A stretch of DNA of 64,000 bases from positions 20,783,828 through 20,847,827 of the forward strand of contig NC_047065.1 in assembly GCF_902459465.1 (NCBI RefSeq). The letters are read 5' to 3'. Shown here piece by piece: positions 34,201 through 43,253 of the stretch. Position numbers and translations under genes: made by a program. This stretch comes from Asterias rubens (taxonomy: Eukaryota > Echinodermata > Asteroidea > Forcipulatida > Asteriidae). The notes under the pieces are model-generated. The model was not told where the DNA came from and ran no database searches. It was given only the letters and a program-made list of their open reading frames with translations. Position 1 is the first letter of the stretch. Each line of letters opens with the position of its first letter.

Positions 34201-34471
34201 TATGTTGAGATACACCAACTGTGAAGGCTAGTCTTTGACAATTACCAATAGTGTCCACTGCCTTTAAAAACATCTTTATAACTATAATATGCATTTTATA
34301 ACAAACGGTTTCAAGTGCTTTTCGTTGACCAACTTATTGTTATTGCGTCAATATTTTTTATCTAACACTTAATAATAATAAATCAAGGAAAAGTCACTTA
34401 CCGAACAAGAAGATAGATGTCATCAGAATCAGAGGAGGCAACACATGGTTGATGTGGCGAAGGGTGATCAT
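22279..34471 (-). CDS. Secreted EGF-repeat / F5/8C (discoidin) domain protein, 3' end not found
   Basis: Exons on the reverse strand: 34471-34402 (ATG, signal peptide start), 28741-28595, six EGF exons 28169-28056, 27958-27845, 27746-27633, 27536-27423, 27326-27213, 27116-27003, then 24005-23886 and 22466-22279. Phases agree throughout and give 403 residues so far. The signal peptide spans exons 1-2 ([13 protein letters not shown] joined to AFICIVE). The next ~40 residues ([20 protein letters not shown]) are unfamiliar. Each EGF module is 38 residues with six cysteines and a D(I/V)(N/D)(E/D)C start typical of calcium-binding EGF. The last two exons read [17 protein letters not shown] and [19 protein letters not shown], the first two-thirds of an F5/8C domain. 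EGF followed by F5/8C occurs in EDIL3/MFGE8-type matrix or cell-binding proteins; that role is inferred. Intron 1 is 5.7 kb. The final exon, needed to close the F5/8C domain, was not recognised. Confidence 0.8.
23353..23730 (-). mobile_element. MITE family A copy in a gene intron
   Basis: Reversed copy, TTAAAGACACTGGACACTAT to TAGTGTTCACTGCCTTTAA, with the central palindrome shifted slightly (GAGACCTCGAAATCTAATTT). It lies between the two F5/8C exons of the EGF/discoidin gene. Confidence 0.85.
24540..26300 (+). mobile_element. CR1-like LINE, internally deleted, with nested MITE
   Basis: Fragments of one element in order. The endonuclease end ([35 protein letters not shown]) is at ~24540-24780. 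The linker ([51 protein letters not shown]) is at 25350-25660, and the start of the RT ([27 protein letters not shown]) at 25797-25960. It then jumps straight to the C-terminal tail ([19 protein letters not shown]) at ~26050-26180. The catalytic RT centre is missing, so the element is dead. It ends in a TTA-rich simple repeat (26280-26302) and lies in an intron of the EGF/discoidin gene, antisense to it. Confidence 0.75.
24830..25316. mobile_element. MITE inserted in the CR1-like LINE
   Basis: Ends TAGCCCCTTTCACACGAGAG and TTTGGCCGTGTGAAAGCTA are imperfect inverted repeats. Just inside, both ends carry TTAGCAAGGGTCCCTTGCTA or its match (TAGCAAGGGACCCTTGCTAC). The LINE reading resumes after it. 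Confidence 0.75.
26306..26482. mobile_element. Palindromic MITE, CCGAGCCACGACC ends
   Basis: Left arm CCGAGCCACGACCGAGTTGG plus AAACCATTTTGTAGAAGGGG. The right arm mirrors it (CCCCTTCTACTGAATGGTTT, GTCGTGGCTGGCTCGG). It directly follows the 3' simple repeat of the CR1-like LINE. Confidence 0.8.
26700..26915 (+). mobile_element. 3' fragment of the THAP repeat family
   Basis: Matches the 3' part of the copies at 20040-20815 and 29010-29835: GCCTCGATTGACGTCACGAA, CAGCGCCCTCTCGGGTCGGG, AAAAGCTTTATTTTGAC, CCACTTCCAGGTGACTTTAA. The THAP-coding part is absent. Confidence 0.75.
29010..29835 (+). pseudogene. Degenerate THAP-domain repeat, copy 2
   Basis: Encodes [20 protein letters not shown] around 29260-29320, continuing [17 protein letters not shown]. 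That is the first half of a THAP domain, with the CxxxxC reduced to one Cys (G replaces the first). The reading shifts before a piece encoding VPERRDEP / [14 protein letters not shown]. Its 3' part matches the other two copies. It lies in intron 1 of the EGF/discoidin gene. Confidence 0.7.
30092..30452. mobile_element. MITE family C (AAGGAACGTTACAGAATTGG ends)
   Basis: Left end AAAGGAACGTTACAGAATTG, right end AAATTCTGTAATGTGCCTTT. Shared interior words with the copy at 32744-33071 are GTGAAGATCACAGATTTACA, GATGATGATAGTAGAAAACA and CTCTCGTGACCCAGA. TTAA-type flank. Confidence 0.8.
30628..30885 (+). mobile_element. SINE with tRNA-Leu-like head
   Basis: GATGGCAGAGTGGATATAAG then AGCACCGAACTCAAGCTCTG gives a box A, an anticodon loop reading CAA and the start of a long variable arm. 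Box B is GGTTCGAATCC at 30694-30704. The body continues with TGTCCTTGAGCAAGACACTT, a motif common in animal SINEs. It is not a functional tRNA gene because the arms are imperfect. Confidence 0.7.
31215..31385. mobile_element. Foldback element, GGAATAAAAGGGTAGCG arm
   Basis: Left arm AGTTACTCGTTCTTAAACGT, right arm ACACGGCCGTGTAAGAACTT then GCGCTACCCTTTTATTCC. The interior holds a strong GC hairpin (AGGCCCTCGCCTTCGGCTCG region: GGCCCTCGCC / GGCTCGGGCC). A single arm of this family is found at 16578-16620. Confidence 0.7.
31396..31746. mobile_element. Long foldback with near-perfect centre
   Basis: The two arms pair over about 170 bases around the centre TCGTCTCATGAGACGA at 31553-31568. Examples: ATTTTCGTCTC/GAGACGAAAAT, AATGAGTAAAACAATGTCAT versus ATGACATTGTTTTACTCATT, and GAAGATAATGATAG/CTATCATTATCTTC. 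No coding capacity; the transcript would be a long hairpin. Confidence 0.85.
31985..32200. repeat. Dispersed repeat, inverted relative to 43860-44130
   Basis: Words ACGTACAAATTTCTCTTTT, GACAGAT(T)TGCTCTTCATTT and TTTACTGCTACATAATA recur in reverse complement at 43860-44130, where the repeat interrupts a MITE. Upstream, 31760-31850 resembles a LINE/SINE 3' end (GAGCGCTATATAAAAAGTCA followed by an ATT repeat). Confidence 0.65.
32744..33071. mobile_element. MITE family C, second copy
   Basis: TTAAAGGAACGTTACAGAAT to AATTCTGTAATGTTCC. The interior matches the copy at 30092-30452, with a ~30-bp indel. Confidence 0.8.
33879..34267 (+). mobile_element. MITE family A copy in a SINE fragment
   Basis: Full copy, TTAAAGGCAGTGGACACTAT to TAGTGTCCACTGCCTTTAA, with intact central palindrome. 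Immediately upstream (33800-33878) is a reversed SINE fragment (CATCGGAGATAAAAAACATT, ACTATACTCGGTACTT) cut off at the insertion point. The copy ends 135 bp from exon 1 of the EGF/discoidin gene. Confidence 0.9.
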
Positions 34472-35195
34472 GATAGCAGAGAGCTTACTCCATTCAATCC
34501 GCTATGTTGATACCAAGGTTTATTAGACCAAAAAGCAAGCTTTGTGTAGTGGTGTAAAAACAACGCAGCTTCAATGGTGAATATCTCATGGACATCTGAG
34601 CGGAGAACTCGATCACGTGATTGCCACACCCCCTATCTCTGCTTGACGTCATTGGTATCATATTCTTCGTAATGGTTGTTAGTAGCTTTTTCGATATTTT
34701 ACGGAAAAGTACCGGCAGCACAATTACCGTAATTTTTCTTTTCACGGAATTATAGAAAAATTACGGCAAAACAAATTATGTTAACGGAATTAACACAAAT
34801 GGCAGTAAAAAGAAAATCCATATTTTTTCAGAAAAACACTAAACAAAATTACAAACATGACACTCAGATGTCGACCCAACCCACAAAACGTTTTTAATTA
34901 ACAGAATTCGGAGATTTTACGCTAAACCAACCATAGGCTATCAGGAGGGGGGGGGGGGGACATGTCCCCTAAACTTCCAAACGAAGCCCTCGTAAATTTG
35001 ATGACTGCCATCAAAACAAAATCATTAACAAGTCAACAGACAGGCCCTACTTCACAAAGATTATCCTCAATGTTTATCTTCATCGGTAAACGTGGAGAAT
35101 ATGACAGCTATCACAAATCAGATGCAGCACTAAGTTTTTCTGCCGTAGCCACATATCCGTCACTTTAACACGATGTAAATAATTATCATCAATTA

Positions 35196-35625
35196 TATAC
35201 CTCATGTGTATAATCCTCCAATCTAATTGGTTAAACATGGAGTTATGGAAATAGCTATATTCCCCCTTTTTCTATCAAGATGACGTCGTATAGTGACTTT
35301 GCGGGCATAGTCAATTGACTATGCCCGCCCTGAAAATAACGCAACTATGATAAGTATAATGTGCGACTGCGTTCCGTGTCACGGCGCGACCTTTTTTCGC
35401 AGACGACCTTTCACCGTAGTCAGTGTTGTTGATAAGAAGGATCTTTATTCGGTATATAAAAGAAATACTGACTGCTTAATAATCGGGGAACAGTTAAAAT
35501 TATCGGCCCTCGGTGATGTCAAAACCATAGCTATGACCTCAGCTTCGCTTCGGGCATAGTCATGGTTTTGACATCACCTTGGGCCTATAAACTGTGCCCC
35601 TCATAGCAGTCAATATTTCCATAAT
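35196..35625. repeat. Dispersed repeat shared with 7971-8350
   Basis: Second copy: TATACCTCATGTGTATAATC, GATTCCGTGTC-like centre, and the self-pairing GGGCATAGTCAATTGACTAT and TCAGCTTCGCTTCGGGCATA. It contains a perfect local palindrome around ATAGTCAATTGACTAT. Confidence 0.65.
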
Positions 35626-36988
35626 TATTACATTATCAAAACTTACCCTAATATCATTGAGGCATGTGTTCGCCTTCTCAGGGCGGTGATGAACACTGTT
35701 CCACAAGTTACTGGCACTCCAGTGAACCAACAAATTTGATTGGCATGGGGAGGGTGTTGTAAACAAGAACACTGAGTACTGCAGTCAGCAAGACTTTCTG
35801 AACATCTTTACTTAGAACAACTCCACTTAACAGAGGGTTCAGATCTGGATCCATTTCATAAAACTCTTTACCGGTAAGCAAATTTGTGTGCCTAGTGTTG
35901 CAGCAAATGTACATTAAGCAAAAACGTTTTTCATCTTGATTGATCAAGTAACCAGAAAATTGCAAGGCACATATGCACGTTCACAATGGATTTGCTTTGT
36001 TTCGTCACTCATGTGCCAACCGGCGGTAAGCCAACATCAACCCTGCTTACGGTAGACAGCTTTATGAAATATACATTATGCTAAGGGACGCTCCGTAAGC
36101 ACAAAACGGCTGCTAACATATGTTATGAAATTTTGTCTTTGGGTAGGTCTGCAGTGTGCTACGATTTTGGGTACGAAGTAAATGAGTAAACGGCCCCATT
36201 AAAACCTACTCATGGACCTGAACCCCTTCTAATGGAATAGTCCATTCCAGAATATCAAGGACTTATCCGCTGTAAGGACACTGAACGTTGGAGTAGGCAT
36301 TACAAAATGTGCTAGAATTATTGTTACCAACACTCTCTCAAGGGTCAAAACTTAAAGGGTGCCTCTTTTTTCGGCTACCGTCGTCTCACTGAAATCATAT
36401 ACTATTATTCTTTACCAAAAAGAGACTCAAATAGAACACAGCATGTAACAAGCGTATCTTAATTACTCTTTTATTAATATCACATCTCGGACCTAGCCTC
36501 GTATTAACCGTAATACTGGAAATAGTGCGAACGATTCAGGCTTCGGTAGAAAGCACATCTGGACTGTTCACACATCAAAAAGAAAGAGACCGTCGGCACC
36601 AATCCGCCATTTTGATTAGAATTTTTGTATTGTTTACCATAACACTTATAAGTAAAGACAACATAAAGAAGAAGAAAAAAACGGGAGCCCCTTGTAACTT
36701 AAAAATGTTCGTGTACTGTTCTCAACAAGTTGGCCTTCTGATCACACATTAATTTTGACATTACTGCAATAAACTTAAACAAAAGGAGGCATCGGACACA
36801 ACGGACAGGAAGCAATAGACATTGTAATTAAGATGGTTTGTTTCAGCGAGAAATGGAGTTATACAAGACTTTGCCTGAAACATAATTCATGTCCATATCG
36901 TTCTTTCGTTTACACCAGCTGCAGAAAAAAGGGTGAAACACCTTATTGACACATAACAGTTAATGCTTAATGGTTAAAATCGGTGCCC
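35626..36988. other. Intergenic, nothing recognised
   Basis: Upstream of the EGF/discoidin gene. Short open frames (35708 -, 36525 +) lack known motifs. No promoter elements could be named with confidence. Confidence 0.5.
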
Positions 36989-37359
36989 TTAAAGGTGAAC
37001 ACTACCTGATAATTGCTCAAAATAATGGTTAGCATTAAGTTTTTAGCGATCAATGGAGAGATGTTGATAGTATAAAACATGGAGAGAAACGGCTTCCTCC
37101 GAAATAACATAGTTTTCGGGAAAGAAGTTGTATCTCACTAAATATTTGAATTTTATTTGAGACCTTAGAATTAGATTTTGAGGTCTCGATTCAAGCATCT
37201 GAAAGCACACAACTTCATGTGCTTTTTCTACCTCCATTATCTCGCAGCTTCGACGACCAGTTGAGTTAAAATTTTTACAAGTTTGTTACATATATGTTGA
37301 GATACACTGAGCAAGAAAACTGGTCTATGAAAATTACCGAAGGCGTCCAGTGTCTTTAA
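36989..37359 (+). mobile_element. Diverged MITE family A copy
   Basis: TTAAAGGTGAACACTACCTG to CGTCCAGTGTCTTTAA. The centre keeps GAGACCTTAGAATTAGATTT and GAGGTCTCG, but the element is clearly older than the others. Confidence 0.75.
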
Positions 37360-37769
37360 TGGAAATGTACACAAATATAAGCCACTTGCGTGTAAGATTT
37401 GAATATGAGGGAGGTTTAGCTGCACAATTTGCGACAAAAAAGTAAACCTGAACGAGTGTGACTCGGCCTTAATGTGTGGTCTGTTTTGCTGCCGTGGGGG
37501 TGCACAGCGAGTTAATTTTTATATATAATGTATATATAATATATATTTGTTATTGAGGTCTGAGGTATATTCATCCAATGGTTTTACCCACATACGCCGA
37601 TGTGTGTTAGCTTTAGATGTAAGATTTGCGTCGGGGATGAAGAATATTCATCATTTTGGTTTTACCCATATAAACCGATGTGTGTTAGCATTGTATAGGC
37701 CTACTCTGTACTTTCCAGCCGAGTTCTGTAAAAGAAAAAAGAAAAAACACAGGCATCTGAGGTACTCAC

Positions 37770-37900
37770 CGATCCAGTAAAAAGGAGTCTGTTGGGAGAT
37801 CCTTTGGTGTCATATATTTTCCATTGGCTCGCATCTGCAATCAGTTGCGATGCTACACCATTTGCGCTTCCATATTTAGCAAAGTACAGTGTAGCAACAC
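37770..37900 (-). pseudogene. Orphan subtilisin-like protease exon
   Basis: Reverse-strand exon of 131 bp encoding GVATLYFAKYGSANGVASQL, then IADASQWKIYDTKGSPNRL and LFTGS. It matches exon 8 of the protease gene at 46009-52212 ([20 protein letters not shown]) in sequence, phase and exact length, with a good acceptor (AATTCCAG) and donor (GTGAGTACC). No other protease exon was found nearby: the region before it up to ~45 kb has repeats, and SINE fragments (37545-37760) follow the donor. It is either a relic or one exon of a gene dispersed by rearrangement. Confidence 0.75.
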
Positions 37901-38771
37901 CTGGAATTGCAAACATTTAATGTTGTCAGTTTGTCTTGACTACCATGCCTGTTATGCGGCAGGGGTTCCCTGAAAAATTTTCATACACTTAAATACATCA
38001 TGTTCCTCCGGACAGGACCACCCCCCCTCCAAAAAAAAGGGCAAAAAAACCAAAAAACAACAACATTGATATTGGTTGACACTTTGCTGCATAGTCGAGC
38101 ACCAGCTACAACTTCATGCACAGACTGTGCTTTTAAAGTATAAAGGCGGCTGGTATTATGCCTAACCCAATTACCTTTCAGCTTAAAACAAACTAACTCT
38201 ATAATCACGTCTCCAACGGTCTGGCTTTAAACCGGGAGTACAATTATTATTGGTGAGTGACACTGAGCAAGGGAACTTTTAAAAACAAATGGGTAGACTT
38301 TAACATTTGTGTTGCAGATAGATTTTCTTTAGTAACGATAATTTTTGTTCACCGGATAACTCGCATAATGACAAATTTTGTACCGACAATTCTAATGGCG
38401 AACAAAGTCTTTAGAAAGAACGCATATTAATGGTTTTACAACTTCTTGTGCTTTTTTTGTCTGCACTTTGTCTATTTTCTTACTTCACCTGCACCTCACG
38501 GCTGTGACGCCAAGCTGCACCCATCCCAGTTTAATAGTAACAAGACTTGTAGAGCCTCATATCCACCCTGCTGGGTGTCCAAAATTTAGCCAAATGTGTG
38601 CTGCAAAGGGATCGCTCCTCAATACTCAAGATTGCAACACCCGATTTCAAATTCATTGTGCCACCTCAAAGGCTTACCGACTCCACGTTTAACCAACCCC
38701 CAACACAGGTAATAGCTGAAATACCGCAGTACTACGAAGCGCAAAGAAACTGCAGCTTCAGAAATGGAGTC

Positions 38772-38876
38772 TTAAAGGCAGTGGACACTATTGGTAATTA
38801 CTCAAAATAATTGTTATCATAAAACCTTTTCTTGATTACGAGTAATGGGGAAAGGTTGATAGTATAAAACATTGCA
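38772..38876 (+). mobile_element. Left part of a MITE A copy, cut by a Penelope-like element
   Basis: Starts TTAAAGGCAGTGGACACTAT and stops at ATAGTATAAAACATTG, where the Penelope-like element's 3' end begins. A matching GAAACATTGTGGGAAACAGC then TCCCTCT on the far side (40708-40736) looks like the continuation of the MITE. Confidence 0.65.
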
Positions 38877-38879
38877 AAA

Positions 38880-40712
38880 AATAGTTAATGGCCTGACGTT
38901 TCGATCCTAGCAGAGTCTTTCTCGAAGGCTGAATGACAACACAACAAACATGAACAGGTAACTAAGTGAAACATAAGCAGTGAAGTGGAAATACATGAAT
39001 GGGGTTAGAAAGCATACATAAAAAAAACAGGGGGTAAACAATTAATAGGGGGACAAAAGGGGGGGTGAAGGGAAGGGACTGGCTTGACCACAAGCAAGAA
39101 GATGGAAATACAAAGGACAACATCAAGGGTGGTGAGGTTGGGTAAAAAGTAATTTATTAGTGAATGAGGCTCAGGCTAAAAGGCTATGGGGAAAAAAAGG
39201 AGACGGCAAAACAAAAGGTTTATTAGTCGTTTCCTTCTTGGATGTTCAGACCATGGGGTTGAATGGTCTGGAGGCGTCTAATCCAGAGTTTCTCCCTACT
39301 CAAACGCACAGTCTCTCTGTGGTTGCCTAGTGCCTCTATGCCCTGTAAGATCATGTCAGAAATGGAGTGATTAGGAAAATTGAAGTGATGACCTACAGGT
39401 GTATCTAGCTTTTGGGTCTTGACTGTAGATCTGTGGCCGTAGAAACGCCTCTTGAATGTAGTTCTTGTTTCACCTATATATTGAACACCACAGACTCTGC
39501 AAGATATGAGATAAATGAGATTAGTGGTGGTGCAGGTGACATGACCCCTTGTCTTATGGGTGGTACCGCCGGTGTTACTGGTGAAGGAGTCCGATTTCCC
39601 GATGTATTGTCTACAGACGATGCATTTGGAGATGTTGGAACACCTAAAAGTTCTCTGCGGTAGAGGGGGATTAACATCATCATTAATGGGAGGGACTTCT
39701 GCTCGGACAATGAGATCCCTGAGACTTGGTGGGCGTCTGTAGGCAACTATGGGTTCTTCCTGCACAGCACGTTGAAGTCGATCTGATGTGTGAAGAATAT
39801 GATGGTTAGAACTGGTTATTTTACGAATGGGAGGAAGTGAGGGGTGGAAAGTGACAACAAAAGGAACTTTCCCTGTAGGACTATGTTGTTTCTTGGGTCC
39901 TTTGGAAAGTACTGACTCCCTAGAACGAGCCTTGACTTTCTGGATAGCTCGATGGACTGCTAGAGAGCTATGACCCCTGGAAACAAGGTGTTTCTTAAGT
40001 TCCTGTGAGTGGTGGATAAAATCAGAATCATTAGAACAGATTCGACGGAGTCTGAGGGCCTGACTGTAGGCTATGCTGGTTTTGCAGTGTCGTGGGTGAC
40101 AGCTAGTGGAATGTAGGTATTGGTGTTTATCTGTGGGTTTAACGAAGAGATCTGTGGTTAAGCCTTCATCCGTCTTCAGAACCTTGACATCCAGAAAGTG
40201 TGTATCCTTGGTTGAGTATTCGCTCGTGAATTTGATGGTCCTGTGGAAGGAATTTATGTCATTAATGAAAGCTTTGAGGCTAGCTTCATCGCTTGTCCAG
40301 ATGAAAAAGATGTCATCGATATAGCGCCACCAGACCCAGGGACGGCAAGGGGCTGATGCCAACATGCGCTGTTCAAGATGGCTCATGAAAAGGCACGCCA
40401 TTGATGGTGCCATACGTGTGCCCATTGCAGTGCCCTGTACCTGTAGGAAATTTTTACCCAAGAAAGAAAAGTAGTTTTTTGTTAGAACATGTTGCATGAG
40501 GGATACAATGTCTGAAATGGGCGGTGATGTGTGACCACTCTTATCCAGAGCTGAAGAGCAGGCAGCAATCCCTTCATCTTGGGGAATGTTGGTGTATAGA
40601 GAGGTTACATCAAAAGTACCGATGATGGCTGTGTTAGGGACCTGCTTCTGAATACCTGCGATTTTGCGGAGAAAATCTGGAGTGTCATGAATGTATGATG
40701 TATGAAACATTG
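38880..40712 (-). mobile_element. Penelope-like retroelement, 5'-truncated
   Basis: Covers the coding region below plus a ~340-bp 3' flank. Near the 3' edge (38890-38932, reverse strand) is a GACTCTGCTAGGATCGAAAC block followed by GTCAGGCC, the hammerhead-like motif typical of Penelope-like elements. The N-terminal part of the RT is absent. Confidence 0.8.
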
Positions 40713-40833
40713 TGGGAAACAGCTCCCTCTCAATTGAGAGAGTTGCGACATTGAGGGACCAGTTTTCTTTGGTCGTCACGTGGTTGCTGGACGCCATTTT
40801 GTCACTAAATGCAGCAAAACCCAACGGGCACAT
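39223..40833 (-). CDS. Penelope-like reverse transcriptase / GIY-YIG endonuclease (partial)
   Basis: An open frame of 536 codons. RT motifs in order: TFDVTSLYTNIPQDEG (motif A), VQGTAMGTRMAPSMACLFM (motif B), WWRYIDDIFFIW (catalytic YIDD), HFLDVKVLKTDEG. The C-terminal third holds a zinc-knuckle-like CSNISKCIVCRQYIG and a GIY-YIG nuclease with CRVCGVQYIGETRTTFKRR and the following GHRS. This RT plus GIY-YIG order defines Penelope-like elements, which copy their RNA at a nicked target. The first ~40 residues (to about FHTSY) come from sequence flanking the insertion, so the ATG at 40833 is probably not the element's own. No internal stops, so the copy is young or only recently truncated. Confidence 0.85.
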   Translation of the reverse strand: MCPLGFAAFSDKMASSNHVTTKENWSLNVATLSIERELFPTMFHTSYIHDTPDFLRKIAGIQKQVPNTAIIGTFDVTSLYTNIPQDEGIAACSSALDKSGHTSPPISDIVSLMQHVLTKNYFSFLGKNFLQVQGTAMGTRMAPSMACLFMSHLEQRMLASAPCRPWVWWRYIDDIFFIWTSDEASLKAFINDINSFHRTIKFTSEYSTKDTHFLDVKVLKTDEGLTTDLFVKPTDKHQYLHSTSCHPRHCKTSIAYSQALRLRRICSNDSDFIHHSQELKKHLVSRGHSSLAVHRAIQKVKARSRESVLSKGPKKQHSPTGKVPFVVTFHPSLPPIRKITSSNHHILHTSDRLQRAVQEEPIVAYRRPPSLRDLIVRAEVPPINDDVNPPLPQRTFRCSNISKCIVCRQYIGKSDSFTSNTGGTTHKTRGHVTCTTTNLIYLISCRVCGVQYIGETRTTFKRRFYGHRSTVKTQKLDTPVGHHFNFPNHSISDMILQGIEALGNHRETVRLSREKLWIRRLQTIQPHGLNIQEGND

Positions 40834-40839
40834 GGGAGG

Positions 40840-41105
40840 GGTAACTGGGCGCCCCCAATCCGTAAGCTGCGGACGCTATCTTATGGGACAGGTGCCTCTC
40901 GACCGGAATTTTTAAGTCCCCAAAAATGTTGTACATGTACTTGGAGATTTTCCTGTCATCACCTGTGACCCCGACGTTTGCGGCACGTGCGGCCGTCCTA
41001 AACGTCTCCCACCCTGGCATTGAGAGGGCCGGGCCCGATCCCTTCGGGTTCTGTGGGATTTCCGCTTACCTCGGGTTCTTGGCGATGGGGGTCCGCTATT
41101 CGCCT
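40840..41105. other. GC-rich unassigned segment
   Basis: Unusually GC-rich for this window (GACCCCGACGTTTGCGGCAC, GGGCCGGGCCCGATCCCTTC). Several overlapping open frames on both strands, none with a motif I know. It may belong to an unrecognised repeat or a gene's 5' region. Confidence 0.4.
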
Positions 41106-41580
41106 TACGGGCACACTACACTGTTAGAAATTTGGGCAAAAAATTGCCCAACTTATTGCCCAACGTTGGTACAATAGTCAGCTTCAACATCTATTGGGCA
41201 ATTATAGCCCAACGGTCGTTGGTCAATGTCATTGCTTAATGATTGAGCAAACGACCTACACATAAGTTGGGAATTTACTTCTGCCCAACCTTTGGTTTGT
41301 TTTATATGTCCAAGGGTTGGTAATAATAAGTCTCCCAATACTTGGGTAGTAACAGTTACACAAACGTTGTATAACCATGTTTGCTCATATATTGGTCAAC
41401 CTTTTAGAATAACTGCTTAGTAGTTGGAATATGACTATGCAATAGATGGGCAACCGTGTATCCAGATAATGACCACTTGTTGGTAAATTTCCGTTGGTTT
41501 TTGTAAATTGTTGGGCACAAATCCATTACTAAAGCTCAGTTGTTGAGACTAGATTGAACCAAGTTATTCATCCAACAGTT
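41106..41580. repeat. TTGGGCAA-rich region with short inverted words
   Basis: A ~470-bp stretch in which TTGGGCAA, TTGCCCAAC, GTTGG and CCAAC words recur at irregular spacing on both strands (for example TTGCCCAACTTATTGCCCAA at 41150-41169). It is neither a clean tandem repeat nor a single hairpin. Confidence 0.6.
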
Positions 41581-41810
41581 GAGTAATTAGCACAAACATT
41601 AATGAAAGACTTCAGAAAGTACTTCTTTGCTTTTCCTTTTTTATTTGTGAACATCAAACAAGCAATGAAACAACGTTTTTGCACAAATAAATACAAACAT
41701 AGGCTATTTTACTCATAAAACCGTTAAAGCTGCTGACTTAAACGCCCCATCCCCCAGAAAAAAAATCAACGGAAAAAGCCTGTTTGTTTCAAACTAAAAC
41801 AATTTTTTTG

Positions 41811-42250
41811 AATCTGCTACTTTTACTCTCCGACTACAATATGACTGCGTAATGATCAACTTGTTAGGTAGCCTTATATACTTGTAAATGGGTTCAGCAG
41901 ACATTGCTGCAGTGACTTTTAAAACAATGAGAGTTATTGTGTAAAGCAAAGTACTTCAATTTGATGACACTTGCATGACAAGTCAGACAGGTCGGACGTT
42001 ACTGGGATGTACACTTTCAAAATGTAATATATTTACTCATAATATTGTTTCATACCAAAGTTAAGAATCTGCTACTATTACACACCAACTATAATAAGAC
42101 TGCCTAAGGATCAACAACAACATATTTTTTTAAAACAAAGTTTTATAATGTGATTCTCTCACACACCGACTACAATAATTATAACTTGTTAGGTAGCCTT
42201 TTATACTTTTAGATGGGTGCAGCATTACTGCAGTGACTTACAGCACGTTT
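41811..42250. repeat. Tandemly duplicated segment
   Basis: A ~110-bp segment (TCCGACTACAATATGACTGC, ACTTGTTAGGTAGCCTTATA, ATTGCTGCAGTGACTT) at 41811-41920 is repeated at 42141-42245, with a further partial copy of its start at 42065-42115. Confidence 0.7.
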
Positions 42251-42278
42251 TAATGTGCAAGATAAGCCATTACACCTC

Positions 42279-42500
42279 TCAGTGTGGTGGTTTCTCTCGA
42301 TTGCACACCTTGCTGGGTGAACACACACGTTTCAAAAAAAGTCCATACCCCTGGCACTGAACTTGGTATTTGCAGTCCAGCACATAGTGTGCCTTGTAGT
42401 ACACATCTACTGCTTTCATGACTGATGGTTGTGGAAAAGCATTTCTTGACTCCAGATCAGCGCTGCCTAATGATAGCACAAAGGGCTGGGGATGAAGCTT
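42279..42500 (-). pseudogene. Relic of a conserved C-terminal exon
   Basis: The reverse-strand reading KLHPQPFVLSLGS, PSVMKAVDVYYKAHYVLDC and YQVQCQGYGLFLKRV, then a stop, fits a C-terminal pattern I remember from uncharacterised animal proteins: a proline-containing PFVL start, an AVD-(F/Y)K-YVL core and a final FL segment. No upstream exon was identified. Could be the last exon of an unknown gene or of a domesticated transposon. Confidence 0.4.
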
Positions 42501-43253
42501 TGTGTCTATCCTTCAGTTATTGTGGCTTGATTATATCCTGTGGCATAACAAGAATAATAAATAAAACTTGTTAATATCCTAATACTCAGTTCTTAAGATA
42601 TAGCGCCTAATATAACATTCAAATGTCAAGTAAAGTGATCATTAGTATTTTATTTAACAAGAGGATATACAGAGTTATTTTTTTGAGTTATGAGAGCTGT
42701 TTAAAGCGCCTTGTTAGGGTTTACAAGGTGACGGCACAATCTGAAGACAACCACGCACGAACATCAGGACAGATCCGTATACTGAGAAGAGTAACAGTAA
42801 TTTACTAGTAGGCATGTGTGTTACTATTATTTTGTGTTGGGTTTGTAAGAATTGTAATTATTTCTGAAAACAAATGATCGTTTTGGGGAACAAAATGGGT
42901 TCTCATCGCACATAATCGTATAACTCCCCAATATACGGCTCTGGGTCAGCCTACTGTACACCATTTTGTGTCCATTCGACAATTAGTAGTTCCAATCAAA
43001 GTTTGATGTACTTTATAAACAGGTAATTTTAGTCAGGTAAATATGTTTTGGATATATCTGTTTTAGCATTGAATTATTTATATTCTCTTGGTCAACAAAA
43101 ACACAGAGTTTAGTGATGCAAAGTGGTTTCGTGACGTTGAAGTATTCGTAACAGTATTTTTTAGTATTGCAATGTATTGTGTGTGAGATACGGGCCGTTT
43201 TAGAGACCGCGGCAGCCATTATTGTTTTTGTTCTTTGCTGCCAGCGCAATATT

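Noticed and set aside
39412-40324. Forward-strand open frames inside 39223-40833
   Set aside because: Shadows of the Penelope-like coding frame on the other strand.
41106-41580. CRISPR-like or tandem array
   Set aside because: The TTGGGCAA words are irregularly spaced, vary in length and occur on both strands. The genome is an animal's.
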